34,682 nucleotides of DNA from Vicinamibacteria bacterium (lineage in GTDB: Bacteria > Acidobacteriota > Vicinamibacteria > Fen-336), in assembly GCA_035570235.1 (NCBI GenBank), contig DATMML010000007.1:1-34682 (forward strand), in the 5' to 3' direction. A model generated the notes under the pieces. It had not been told where the DNA came from, searched no databases, and saw only the letters and a program-made list of their open reading frames with translations. Shown here piece after piece: positions 1 to 7,631 of this stretch (its first letter is position 1; each line of letters starts with the position of its first letter). The position numbers and the translations under genes are program-made.

Positions 1-178
1 CACCAGAGGAAAGCGCTTCATTTGGATTTCCTCGTTCAGGGACCACCCCTCGGTGGCCGTTTCCAGGGATGGGCCATCGTAGCACGGAAGTGCCTTCGCG
101 TTTTGGTGGGACGCAGTTGCAACCGCAACCGCGTGAGGGTATTGCGCCGCATTCGAAATCGCCTCGAGCCTGATAGCT
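1..178. other. Left-edge stretch without a supported gene
   Basis: No gene is supported here. Short open frames exist on both strands, but they run through the partial tRNA copy that starts at 179 and look like chance frames. The stretch lies outside the outermost tRNA-Phe repeat, so it may be the chromosomal side or an older cassette. Confidence 0.4.
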
Positions 179-226
179 TGGTGGCCTGGGACGGATTTGA
201 ACCGCCGACACGCGGATTTTCAGTCC
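179..226 (-). repeat. Distal partial tRNA-Phe 3' end (att-like copy 1)
   Basis: These 48 bases match the 3' part of the complete tRNA-Phe at 3976-4023 with one mismatch (gatttg here, gaattg in the tRNA). The match runs from the CCA end through the T arm to the anticodon arm and then stops abruptly. The 5' half of a tRNA is absent, so this is not a functional tRNA. A fragment limited to the 3' half of a tRNA is what a tyrosine-integrase attachment site leaves behind. The mismatch suggests it is the oldest of the copies. Confidence 0.85.
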
Positions 227-416
227 CGTCCCTCACCAAAATCGAGGAGGACGAAAAGGGATGATCGGTCACCATTGGCTACCATTTCGGGAGCTTGAGA
301 CGGTTCGTCCAACATGCGGTTTGACCGAAAGTCCCCCTCCTGACCGATGATTCTAGGCAAGTAGTAGACAAGTCAACCTGCCCGGTAGCGTCCGAGACAG
401 ACCTCCATACAAAGGC
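227..416. other. Intergenic stretch inside distal cassette
   Basis: I see no gene between the distal tRNA-Phe fragment and the promoter at 417. Base composition is visibly less GC-rich than in the core region. Confidence 0.4.
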
Positions 417-452
417 TTGTTTCGAGAAGTAGTATCTGTTACACTGATACTC
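417..452 (+). promoter_or_regulatory. Promoter with overlapping 21-bp palindrome
   Basis: A -35 box TTGTTT (417-422), a 17-base spacer and a -10 box TACACT (440-445) put the start of transcription at about 452-453, on the ATG of the nucleotidyltransferase gene. An imperfect palindrome with arms AGTATC (431-436) and GATACT (446-451) covers the -10 box. That is the position for an autorepressing operator. No Shine-Dalgarno sequence precedes the ATG, which agrees with a leaderless message. Boxes and palindrome are read directly; autorepression is inferred. Confidence 0.6.
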
Positions 453-992
453 ATGGATTCGCGCAGCCTCCTCGAGCGGTTCGACCTGTTCCTGGAAGAG
501 CGCGGCGTCGGTTTCGAGGCCATTGTCGTTGGGGGCGCTGCCCTTAACCTTCTGGGCGTTATCTCACGGGCTACGAAAGACTGCGACGTGCTGGATCCGG
601 AAATCCCGCCCGCCGTTGCAACCGCCGCCCGGGCCTTCGCAGCAGAGGTTCGCAAGAGCGGTGAAACGCTCCAGGACGACTGGCTCAACAACGGGCCACG
701 GTCGCTGGCGGTTGATCTGCCCCCAAAGTGGAGGGCGCAGATCCGCCCGATATTTGTGGGAAAGAAGCTGCGGCTCCAGACACTTGGCCGCAAGGACTTG
801 CTCCGAGTAAAGCTTTTTGCGCTCTGTGACCGCGGGATCGACCTCGGCGATTGCCTCGCACTCGCGCCGACCGAGGAGGAACTCGTGCTTGTCCGACCAT
901 GGATCGATCAGCGTGACGCTCATCCAGACTGGCCGAAGCACGTCCACAATACATTGGCCTCACTAGCCGAGAAGTTAGGTCATCGTGTTTAG
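453..992 (+). CDS. DUF6036-like nucleotidyltransferase (putative toxin-antitoxin component)
   Basis: A 179-residue protein with the small (minimal) nucleotidyltransferase signature: GGAALNLLG at 28-36, then RATKDCDVL at 39-47 with the D43-x-D45 metal pair, and a likely third acidic residue in SLAVDL (D88). A later K/R-rich helix (RKDLLRVKLFALCDRG) is typical of the DUF6036/AbiEii-like group. Members of these groups usually act on RNA or protein as toxins or are paired with a regulator. ATG 453 is preferred over TTG 417 because TTG 417 coincides with the -35 box and the family fold begins just after residue 1. The gene overlaps the next one by 8 bases, so the two are probably translated together. 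It sits in a cassette bounded by tRNA-Phe fragments, and composition is lower in GC than the core. The family call is recognition by eye; toxicity is inferred. Confidence 0.7.
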   Translation: MDSRSLLERFDLFLEERGVGFEAIVVGGAALNLLGVISRATKDCDVLDPEIPPAVATAARAFAAEVRKSGETLQDDWLNNGPRSLAVDLPPKWRAQIRPIFVGKKLRLQTLGRKDLLRVKLFALCDRGIDLGDCLALAPTEEELVLVRPWIDQRDAHPDWPKHVHNTLASLAEKLGHRV

Positions 993-1665
993 TCGCGCCG
1001 TCGCCCCGAATGTCATCCCAGACGCATCGAGCCTCACGGCCGCCCTTGCGGGTATCGGTATGAACCTAACCAGCTCCTCGAAGCTCCACCAAGAGCCCAA
1101 CATCGAAGACACGCTGCTCTTCGCGTCGGCGGAAGGGATGGACCAATCCGAGCTGCGGGTTCTCGCGCTCCTCGTCACGTGGTTTGGGATGCATTTCCCT
1201 TGGGTGAACGCCGATCGACTGACGAGGCTGGTCCTGGAGCACCCGTCCACCCGCATCCGGGCGCTATGGTCGGCGCTCGCGAGATGGAAGCGCTCGGATC
1301 GGCGGTTTACACGCCTCGCAAAGGCGTACAAAGGCCAACGCATCGACCTGGTAGGGACGGGATCAGATTTCTTGATCCGACGTGGTGGTGAGGATCCTAG
1401 GTTCGAGAAGACACCCCTGCGAGTTGCGCGGAATGTCTTGCGGGACCGGGCACATGATGTGTTGCCACCGCGTCAGCTTGCGGTACACCACCACGCGTAC
1501 CGGTATCGGGTACTGATCGGGCCAAGCTACCGCGCCGACATGTGGGCTGCCCTCGATCGCGAACCAACCGTCTCGGCCGCCGAGCTGGCTCGGAGGACCT
1601 ATGGCTCCTTCGCGACGGCGTGGCACGTCAAGCGAGACTTCGGCCTCCTCCAAAAGAATCCCTGA
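985..1665 (+). CDS. HTH-tailed partner of the nucleotidyltransferase
   Basis: A 226-residue protein starting with GTG inside the end of the nucleotidyltransferase gene (8-base overlap). Residues 192-226 read as a winged-helix/HTH-like segment (EPTVSAAELARRTYGSF followed by AWHVKRDFGLL). The preceding YRVLIGPSYRADMWAAL resembles the lead-in found in HTH proteins encoded beside small nucleotidyltransferases. The N-terminal 180 residues are helical and not recognised. By analogy with type IV-like pairs such as AbiEi/AbiEii, this would be the DNA-binding antitoxin or regulator, and the palindrome at 431-451 would be its site. Gene order here is nucleotidyltransferase first, the reverse of classical AbiEi-AbiEii. 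It could instead be a second catalytic or substrate-binding partner. The coding call is strong, the role tentative. Confidence 0.6.
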   Translation: MFSRAVAPNVIPDASSLTAALAGIGMNLTSSSKLHQEPNIEDTLLFASAEGMDQSELRVLALLVTWFGMHFPWVNADRLTRLVLEHPSTRIRALWSALARWKRSDRRFTRLAKAYKGQRIDLVGTGSDFLIRRGGEDPRFEKTPLRVARNVLRDRAHDVLPPRQLAVHHHAYRYRVLIGPSYRADMWAALDREPTVSAAELARRTYGSFATAWHVKRDFGLLQKNP

Positions 1666-1703
1666 CGCCCGGGCGGCTCGGGCTTACTGGTCTCGCATTG
1701 CTA
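1666..1703. other. Short spacer before second tRNA-Phe fragment
   Basis: The HTH-tailed gene ends 38 bases before the tRNA-Phe fragment, so the distal cassette is filled almost to its edge. No terminator is visible. Confidence 0.3.
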
Positions 1704-1749
1704 TGGTGGCCTGGGACGGAATTGAACCGCCGACACGCGGATTTTCAGT
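1704..1749 (-). repeat. Middle partial tRNA-Phe 3' end (att-like copy 2)
   Basis: Forty-six bases are identical to 3976-4021 of the complete tRNA-Phe gene, from the CCA end to the anticodon arm. Both sides then diverge. Perfect identity indicates a younger or better conserved junction than the copy at 179-226. It separates the nucleotidyltransferase cassette from the membrane-protein/integrase/HEPN cassette. Confidence 0.9.
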
Positions 1750-2159
1750 AGTGCTCACCACCGCCGACCAAACGTAGGCAAACCGCTCCAACACTCTCCG
1801 TACAGCCACTTAGGCGGCGGTCGCTGAACCCCATTACCCGGCCAGAGACAGCAGGTATCGTTGGTCTGATGCAAGTGGAATGTAAGGCGGCTCGCTCGGC
1901 CGAACCCGAGCCCACCGGCTAACGCACCCAGGCTACGGAAACATGGCTCAGCGGCTGCCGCCCAGTCAAGCCGAACTGTAACGTCGAGACTTAGAAGTCA
2001 TTCAAAGAGTGGTATTTACGCGGTCTTCCAAAGAGACTGCCTGGAGCCAAGCTCCGAAGAAAACGTCTTGACTTACGTATCCACTGTACTAAGAATGCAC
2101 CGAATTTAGCCGCCATTTCTGAGTCCCTCCGAGCGGTTCCGAATTCTGAGGAGAGGACC
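1750..2159. other. Intergenic stretch at the start of the proximal cassette
   Basis: There is no convincing gene in these 410 bases. A Shine-Dalgarno-like gaggagagg lies just before the ATG at 2160. Composition is mixed and clearly poorer in GC than the core region. I could not recognise an RNA gene. Confidence 0.4.
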
Positions 2160-2924
2160 ATGCCAGATAGCGAAAAGCCACAAGACGGGGAACCCAATAT
2201 CAAGGTCGAGCTAGCCAAGCCGGGATCCAAGGTGGGCCGCATCCGCCTTTGGGGAATTGAGGTCGAGTTGCCGCGGTGGGCACTCTCTTTGATCGCCGTC
2301 TTGGTGGTCGTCGCCTTCGGAGCCTATCTCTACGAAAAAGTCGGTCCGCCTGTGCTGAAAAAGAAACTTGTGGAACTCGACCTGTTCACGCAGTTCGAGG
2401 AGTACCAAAAGCATGTTACCGAGACGCCAGGAGTAAGGACAACGTTGTTTAAGGACACGGCGCGAGGTTGGCTCGATGTCAAGTATTTCGACTCGGACGG
2501 TTGTCTCGAAGTGACGGGCCAGACGCCTAGCCACGCCATCGAGCGCTTTGTCCAGGCTTCCGTCATCGAGAAGGCACCGGGGAACACAAGTGGAGGCAGA
2601 CGTAGCGATACGGCAGGCCCCGCCCCTTCGGACACGGCTCTCGCGGAAGCGAATGCGCGGATGCTCTTCGTTTCCACGCCGGAGGTAGGAGTTGACTCGG
2701 GTTCGACCAAGGTTCCTGTTCAGGCGGGTTGCCAAGGCCGTTGCATGAACCCTCACCCTGGGAACTTCAACTCGTGGTTTGGAACGAGGAACGGATGCTT
2801 TGTTCAGGTCTGGCGGCAGTGGCCAGACCGGTGCACCCACTACCAGTGGTACAACAGTTGCACTGGGTACTGGGACTCCGATATGAACGGACCGAGGATC
2901 TACTGGACCTGCTGCGTCCACTAA
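2160..2924 (+). CDS. Single-span membrane protein with Cys/Trp-rich outer domain
   Basis: A 254-residue protein not assigned to a family. A strong ribosome site (gaggagagg) supports the ATG. Residues 1-40 are polar and charged, 41-58 (ALSLIAVLVVVAFGAYLY) form one membrane span, and about 195 residues follow, probably outside the cytoplasm. Residues 140-185 look like a flexible linker. The last ~64 residues are striking: cysteines at 191, 195, 213, 225, 234, 251 and 252, with many Trp, Tyr and Asn residues, ending in YWTCCVH. An eighth cysteine is at 115. This pattern suggests a small disulfide-stabilised or metal-binding domain exposed to the outside. It lies between the middle tRNA-Phe fragment and an integrase stub, so it is likely cargo of the cassette. 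Function unknown; a secreted-effector, adhesion or surface-exclusion role is only a guess. Confidence 0.7.
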   Translation: MPDSEKPQDGEPNIKVELAKPGSKVGRIRLWGIEVELPRWALSLIAVLVVVAFGAYLYEKVGPPVLKKKLVELDLFTQFEEYQKHVTETPGVRTTLFKDTARGWLDVKYFDSDGCLEVTGQTPSHAIERFVQASVIEKAPGNTSGGRRSDTAGPAPSDTALAEANARMLFVSTPEVGVDSGSTKVPVQAGCQGRCMNPHPGNFNSWFGTRNGCFVQVWRQWPDRCTHYQWYNSCTGYWDSDMNGPRIYWTCCVH

Positions 2925-2954
2925 CGCCTTCGTACAGAGGACTTCTGATCCTGC

Positions 2955-3194
2955 GTGCTCTTGCAAGTCGCTGAGTGCTTTGGGTGGGCAATGCACCTTG
3001 CATCAGGCTTTGCCGGAGTCCCGCGCTCGGTCGCGATCAGCATGGTGGGGCACAAGACGGAGAGCGTCTACCGGAGGTATGCCATCGCGGACGAGAAGGC
3101 CCGCAGGGCAGCGGCCGATGCTCTGGGCGCCCTCCACGAGCGGCAGGCGAAGGCCACCGGGAGGGTCGTCCTTATTGGGAAAAGAGGGCGGTGA
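2955..3194 (+). pseudogene. Tyrosine integrase C-terminal remnant
   Basis: The open frame is 79 codons. From about codon 20 it carries the end of a phage-type tyrosine recombinase: GVPRSVAISMVGHKTESVYR, with the catalytic GH at 32-33 and the nucleophile Tyr at 42 (nine residues after the His, the usual spacing), then the typical C-terminal helix. The N-terminal arm-binding domain, the core-binding domain and the catalytic R...K and HxxR boxes are missing, so the protein cannot be an active integrase. There is no ribosome site. Presence of an integrase tail between tRNA-Phe fragments supports integrase-driven origin of the cassettes. Confidence 0.8.
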
Positions 3195-3877
3195 TGTGGG
3201 AGGGGCTCACGGGACACTACATGCACACGGGTTCTCTCTGGTCATCGGCCAATAAACTCGTGGAGCGTTTCGAGACAGCGGAGGGGGAGCTAGACCCCAC
3301 ACGAGTACCCGCGGGCCTCAGCGTGATTCTCTTCTCGGCGATGACGGTCGAGACTCTCCTGAATGAGTTGACCGAGTTGGCTTCACAGCACGGACCCCGC
3401 GAGCCGCAGGCGAAGACCCTGGCGGAGGCGCTGGAAGAGGTCGAGGAGTCTCGGGGGTCGATTCGCCTGAAGCTCCTCATAGCGACCATCGCTCTTGGAA
3501 AACCGGTAGAGAAGGGACATGAGCCGTATCAGAGCTTCGACCTGCTCTTCAAGGTGCGGGATGCCATCGTTCACTTGAAGCCGTACCGCCACACCTTCAC
3601 CGGCACGGGCATCGAAGCAGAACCGAGAGGACTCCTGAACGCGCTTCATGCGCGTGGGCTAGTCCCCGATCCGACTGTTCTGCCCGCACAGTCCTTTCTG
3701 TCAACCGTGGCGTCAGCCGCGCTGTGTCGGTGGGCAGTCCAGACGGCACGGGAGGTCGTCTCCAACGCAGTGAGCTTGCTTCCCGAGGGTGACCTCAAGA
3801 AGCACGTTCAGTTCCTCCTCGCCGACGTCTTGGGGATCGAGCGGGCGGCGCTGACCGAAGCCCCTCGAACGCTGTAG
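3194..3877 (+). CDS. HEPN-like protein (RDAIVH motif), putative ribonuclease/defence protein
   Basis: A 227-residue protein whose ATG overlaps the stop codon of the integrase stub (TGATG at 3192-3196). Residues 122-127 read RDAIVH inside SFDLLFKVRDAIVHLKPYRH. That is the R-x4-H motif that forms the catalytic site of HEPN ribonucleases. An upstream helix AMTVETLLNELTELA (49-63) is like the first helix of many HEPN proteins. HEPN proteins act in abortive infection, toxin-antitoxin pairs and CRISPR-linked RNA cleavage. No nucleotidyltransferase partner lies beside it, although one is in the neighbouring cassette. If the in-frame extension upstream were used it would read through integrase-derived DNA, so ATG 3194 is preferred. 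The motif is seen directly; nuclease activity is inferred. Confidence 0.6.
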   Translation: MWEGLTGHYMHTGSLWSSANKLVERFETAEGELDPTRVPAGLSVILFSAMTVETLLNELTELASQHGPREPQAKTLAEALEEVEESRGSIRLKLLIATIALGKPVEKGHEPYQSFDLLFKVRDAIVHLKPYRHTFTGTGIEAEPRGLLNALHARGLVPDPTVLPAQSFLSTVASAALCRWAVQTAREVVSNAVSLLPEGDLKKHVQFLLADVLGIERAALTEAPRTL

Positions 3878-3975
3878 GCTCAGGTGGGCTTTCCAGTGAA
3901 AAGCGCCTCGCGGGAGAGTGAACTGGCCGCTGATGCAAGTTTGATGGAAAGTCGGCGAACCGAACGCTTGTACCT

Positions 3976-4051
<76 letters not shown>

Positions 4052-4067
4052 AAGGCAGCAAAGGGCA

Positions 4068-4096
4068 ATTCAACCACGAAGGCGGCGGGTCGTCAA
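4068..4096 (-). promoter_or_regulatory. tRNA-Phe promoter
   Basis: On the minus strand, TTGACG (complement of 4091-4096), a 17-base spacer and TTGAAT (complement of 4068-4073) form a sigma-70-type promoter. Transcription would start about 10 bases before the tRNA. Confidence 0.65.
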
Positions 4097-4123
4097 AGCC
4101 GGCTCGACGGTGGTCGGGTGAGG

Positions 4124-4150
4124 TATACTGGCTCGGGAACAGTTAGGAGG
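4124..4150 (+). promoter_or_regulatory. -10 box and ribosome site of the ferredoxin gene
   Basis: TATACT at 4124-4129 is a good -10 box about 30 bases before the ATG, and AGGAGG at 4145-4150 is a strong ribosome site with an 8-base gap. No convincing -35 box is present; the nearest, CTCGAC at 4103-4108, leaves only a 15-base spacer. Confidence 0.5.
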
Positions 4151-4158
4151 AACCCAAA

Positions 4159-4548
4159 ATGCCCGCGCCTCCCGCCGGGAAGCTCCCCAAGGACTACGAC
4201 CGGTTGCCCGTGCCGCAGCCCCAGGCTACGAGCGCCCGCAAGCGGGAGCCCAAGATGCTGGCCATCATCGACCCCGAGCGGTGCTTCGGCCGCGGCTGCG
4301 AGTACTGCGTGGCGGTCTGCCCGGTGCCGGACTGCATCACCCTCACCCCCGACCCGGCCGCTCCCGAGCTGAGCGTGTGCACGGTCAACCTTGACACCTG
4401 CATCGGTTGCATGGCTTGCGAGAAGTGGTGCCCGGACGACTACGACGCGATCCGCATGGTACCCTTCGCCACCGTCGTCGCCAGCCGCGCGGCCTACGAG
4501 ACCAACACGTTCAGCGCCGAGCTTCCCGTCAAGAAGATCGGCGCCTGA
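4159..4548 (+). CDS. Ferredoxin with two [4Fe-4S] motifs
   Basis: A 129-residue cytoplasmic electron carrier. The second cluster motif is classical: C81-x2-C84-x2-C87-x3-C91-P. The first is stretched, C42-x4-C47-x2-C50-x3-C54-P (RCFGRGCEYCVAVCPVPDC), with extra cysteines at 59 and 74. The stretched first motif occurs in some specialised dicluster ferredoxins. The N-terminal 30 residues are Pro/Lys-rich and probably disordered. A strong AGGAGG supports the start. It is followed after 6 bases by a D-2-hydroxyacid dehydrogenase gene and may share its transcript. The redox partner is not evident. Confidence 0.85.
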   Translation: MPAPPAGKLPKDYDRLPVPQPQATSARKREPKMLAIIDPERCFGRGCEYCVAVCPVPDCITLTPDPAAPELSVCTVNLDTCIGCMACEKWCPDDYDAIRMVPFATVVASRAAYETNTFSAELPVKKIGA

Positions 4549-4554
4549 GATGCC

Positions 4555-5508
4555 GTGCCCGGGGCTCCCGTTCCCTTCGCCGATATCCGCGTCCTCTTCT
4601 GCTCGCAGGGCTTCCCGCGGAGCCGCGAGCTCCTGCGCGAGCGCCTCGCCGGGTCTCCCCTTCGCATAGCCGAGGTCGACCCCGGCCGTTCCTTGGAGGC
4701 GCAGGTCGCGGAGGCGTCGGCCCTCATTCCGTCCATGGCCCGCATTAGCGCGACAATCATGGACGCGGCTCCGCTCCCTAAGCTCATCGTCCAGTTCGGG
4801 GCTGGCCTTGAGGGTGTGGACCGGGCGGCGGCGGAGGCCCGCGGCATCGCGGTGCGGAATGTGCCCGGCGCCAACGCCCAGGCGGTAGCAGAGCTGGCGG
4901 CGTTCCTCATGTTGGCCCTGGCCCGCGGCCTGCCGCAGCACCGGCGCTCATTTGCGGCGAGTGTGGTGGGCGATCCCGCGGGCTCCGAGCTGCGGGGGAA
5001 GACCCTCGGGGTGGTGGGCCTGGGGGCATCGGGCCGGGCCCTGGCGGGGATCGCACGCGGGTTCGGCATGGATGTGATCGCCGTGCGCCGGACCCCCGCG
5101 CCCGACCCCCACACCAGCTGGGTGGGGGGCCCGGGTGACTTGGACACGCTCCTGGCCCGCGCCGACTATGTCAGCCTGCACGTACCCGCCTCCGCCGAGA
5201 CCCGGGGGCTGATCGACGCCGCGCGGCTGGCTCGGATGAAGCCTTCCGCCTATCTGGTTAACGTGAGCCGAGGCGAGCTCATAGACCGTCAGGCGCTTCT
5301 CGACGCGCTCCGTCAGCGACGGATCGCAGGGGCGGGACTGGACGTGTATTGGGAGGAGCCTCCCCAACCTGGTGACCCGCTCTTCACGCTGGACAACGTC
5401 GTGGCCACGCCCCACGTGGGTGGCGTCACACAGGAAGCGCTCGCGCGCATTGCGGATAGGGTGGCGGCGCTGCTCCGGGAGTTCCTTCTCGGCGCTCGGG
5501 CCGGCTGA
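4555..5508 (+). CDS. D-2-hydroxyacid dehydrogenase, NADPH-type pocket suspected
   Basis: A 317-residue oxidoreductase interconverting 2-keto acids and D-2-hydroxy acids. The nucleotide-binding loop GLGASG is at 155-160. The catalytic triad of the family is complete: R239 (NVSRGELID), E268 (YWEEPP) and H287 (ATPHVGG). At the end of the second Rossmann strand the usual Asp is replaced by Arg-Arg (AVRRTP, 178-179), a pattern of NADP-using glyoxylate/hydroxypyruvate reductases. The start is GTG 4555, six bases after the ferredoxin stop. It could be called SerA-like, but there is no ACT domain. The substrate is not identifiable from sequence. Confidence 0.85.
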   Translation: MPGAPVPFADIRVLFCSQGFPRSRELLRERLAGSPLRIAEVDPGRSLEAQVAEASALIPSMARISATIMDAAPLPKLIVQFGAGLEGVDRAAAEARGIAVRNVPGANAQAVAELAAFLMLALARGLPQHRRSFAASVVGDPAGSELRGKTLGVVGLGASGRALAGIARGFGMDVIAVRRTPAPDPHTSWVGGPGDLDTLLARADYVSLHVPASAETRGLIDAARLARMKPSAYLVNVSRGELIDRQALLDALRQRRIAGAGLDVYWEEPPQPGDPLFTLDNVVATPHVGGVTQEALARIADRVAALLREFLLGARAG

Positions 5509-5696
5509 CGGAGGCTAGCTCGCGTCCAGTGTGCTCGCGCAGGCTCACCCGGTATCGGGCTGACCACTCCGGCCGAAGCGCCCGCCGGACTTGTCAGGGG
5601 AGACGACATCCCTGCTCCGGCAATCGCGCCGTCGCTGACCGTGACGCCGCGAAGGGAGTCGGGCTCACAGGACCCAGTGCTCCCCTTCGGAAGCGC

Positions 5697-6785
<1,089 letters not shown>

Positions 6786-6995
6786 TGATCCTCTCCTTCA
6801 TGCTCTTCGGTCCGTAACCTATGAGCCGGCCCCTGGTAGGCCTGCCCACGACCGAGGATCATACCGGTGTGGGTAGCCAACCCAGGTCCGAGCGGCTGCT
6901 CCAAGTGTCGGATTTTGGACCCAGGCGAACTGGCACCGGGTGGAGCGTGCACAAAGCCCTACAGACGAAGGGTTTAGTGGATATCCCCAACTGTC

Positions 6996-7013
6996 GAACC
7001 TGACCCTAGGTTC
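6996..7013. promoter_or_regulatory. Inverted repeat upstream of recA (possible operator)
   Basis: GAACCT (6996-7001) and AGGTTC (7008-7013) are perfect 6-base arms around a 6-base spacer, followed by a further GAACC eight bases on (7021-7025 region). It lies about 210 bases upstream of the recA start. The half-site resembles GAAC/GTTC half-sites of some LexA operators, but the spacing is not that of the known Gram-positive or alphaproteobacterial boxes. Confidence 0.3.
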
Positions 7014-7425
7014 TTTTGATCGAACCCCAAGCACAAGGCCTGGTCCTAGCCGGGGGCCCGCTCAGTCACGTTTCCGAGGCTGCGGGCCCCCGCGAATCCG
7101 GTCCCAGTTTCAGGAACGGAAGACCGCCCGGCGCGGATCTCTCGTCCCTGATATCCCGGCGACCCCCGCCGCTCCGGCTACGGTCCTCCATTGCGGTCGT
7201 GCCGTCGGGGCCGACAGGCGGCTTCTCTGGCGCCTTCCACCGGCCTAGGGCCGGAGACGCCACTTCTCGTCAACACCGGAGTCGGTTCTGACGTTCTGCG
7301 ACCAAAGAAAGGCACGTCTTGTGCCTGCTCCCTTGTGCCTCGGGTTGGTTGCACGGGAATGAAGGCCGCCGAAACGGGCCGCGTGCCAACACCAGCTAGC
7401 CTCCGGGAAACCACCAGCCGGACGG

Positions 7426-7447
7426 GAAAAACGCCCTCTTAGGCGTT
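7426..7447 (-). terminator. Rho-independent terminator on the minus strand
   Basis: Read on the minus strand, AACGCC (complement of 7442-7447), a 6-base loop and GGCGTT (complement of 7430-7435) form a 6-bp stem followed directly by a short T tract (GTTTTTCCC). No annotated gene ends here, so it would terminate an unrecognised leftward transcript. Confidence 0.45.
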
Positions 7448-7546
7448 ACCCGACCGCCCTCTCGACATCGGCGGGCCAGCCGGAGCGAGCCAAAGGCCGA
7501 AAATTGCTCTCGTACTCTAGGTGTAATACCTTCAAATGCAGCAACT

Positions 7547-7579
7547 TATAGCACGTGTCCAGTCAGACACGGATCTATA
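7547..7579. repeat. Extended inverted repeat before the 7598 promoter
   Basis: CGTGTC (7554-7559) and GACACG (7566-7571) form a perfect stem around a 6-base loop. The outer arms TATAG (7547-7551) and CTATA (7575-7579) extend it with a small mismatch. It lies just upstream of the promoter at 7598-7625 and could be an operator. There is no T run on the plus side, so it is not a good terminator. Confidence 0.45.
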
Positions 7580-7597
7580 GGGGGCGAAAAAAAAGAA

Positions 7598-7631
7598 TTG
7601 GAAGCGTGCCTGGGTCTGCTACAATTCCTAG
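7598..7631 (+). promoter_or_regulatory. Promoter for a leaderless GTG-start gene
   Basis: TTGGAA (7598-7603), a 16-base spacer and TACAAT (7620-7625) form a strong sigma-70-type promoter. Transcription would begin at about 7631-7632, on the GTG start codon itself. There is no Shine-Dalgarno sequence. Confidence 0.65.

Larger units (their letters stand above)
6786..7547. other. Long gap between recA and a divergent gene
   Basis: About 760 bases without a supported protein gene. It must hold the recA promoter region; I could not fix one with confidence. It contains an inverted repeat at 6996-7013, a minus-strand terminator-like hairpin at 7426-7447, and GC-rich hairpin-forming sequence in between. 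The length and structure leave room for a small RNA, but I could not match the sequence to RNase P, tmRNA, 6S or SRP RNA signatures. Confidence 0.5.

Noticed and set aside
22-275. Short open frames on both strands near the left edge
   Set aside because: Both run through the partial tRNA-Phe copy and would translate it, a common false protein; no ribosome site or family match.
179-1749. Three tRNA-Phe genes
   Set aside because: Only 3976-4051 has both halves of the cloverleaf; the other two hold just the 3' part and cannot fold.
6996-7013. Canonical LexA box upstream of recA
   Set aside because: The half-sites are separated by ten bases between GAAC and GTTC, not the four of the Gram-positive box, and the direct repeat spacing of the alphaproteobacterial box is not met; kept only as an unassigned inverted repeat.
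7430-7447. Terminator on the plus strand
   Set aside because: The plus strand has an A run before the stem and no T run after it, so the polarity fits only the minus strand.
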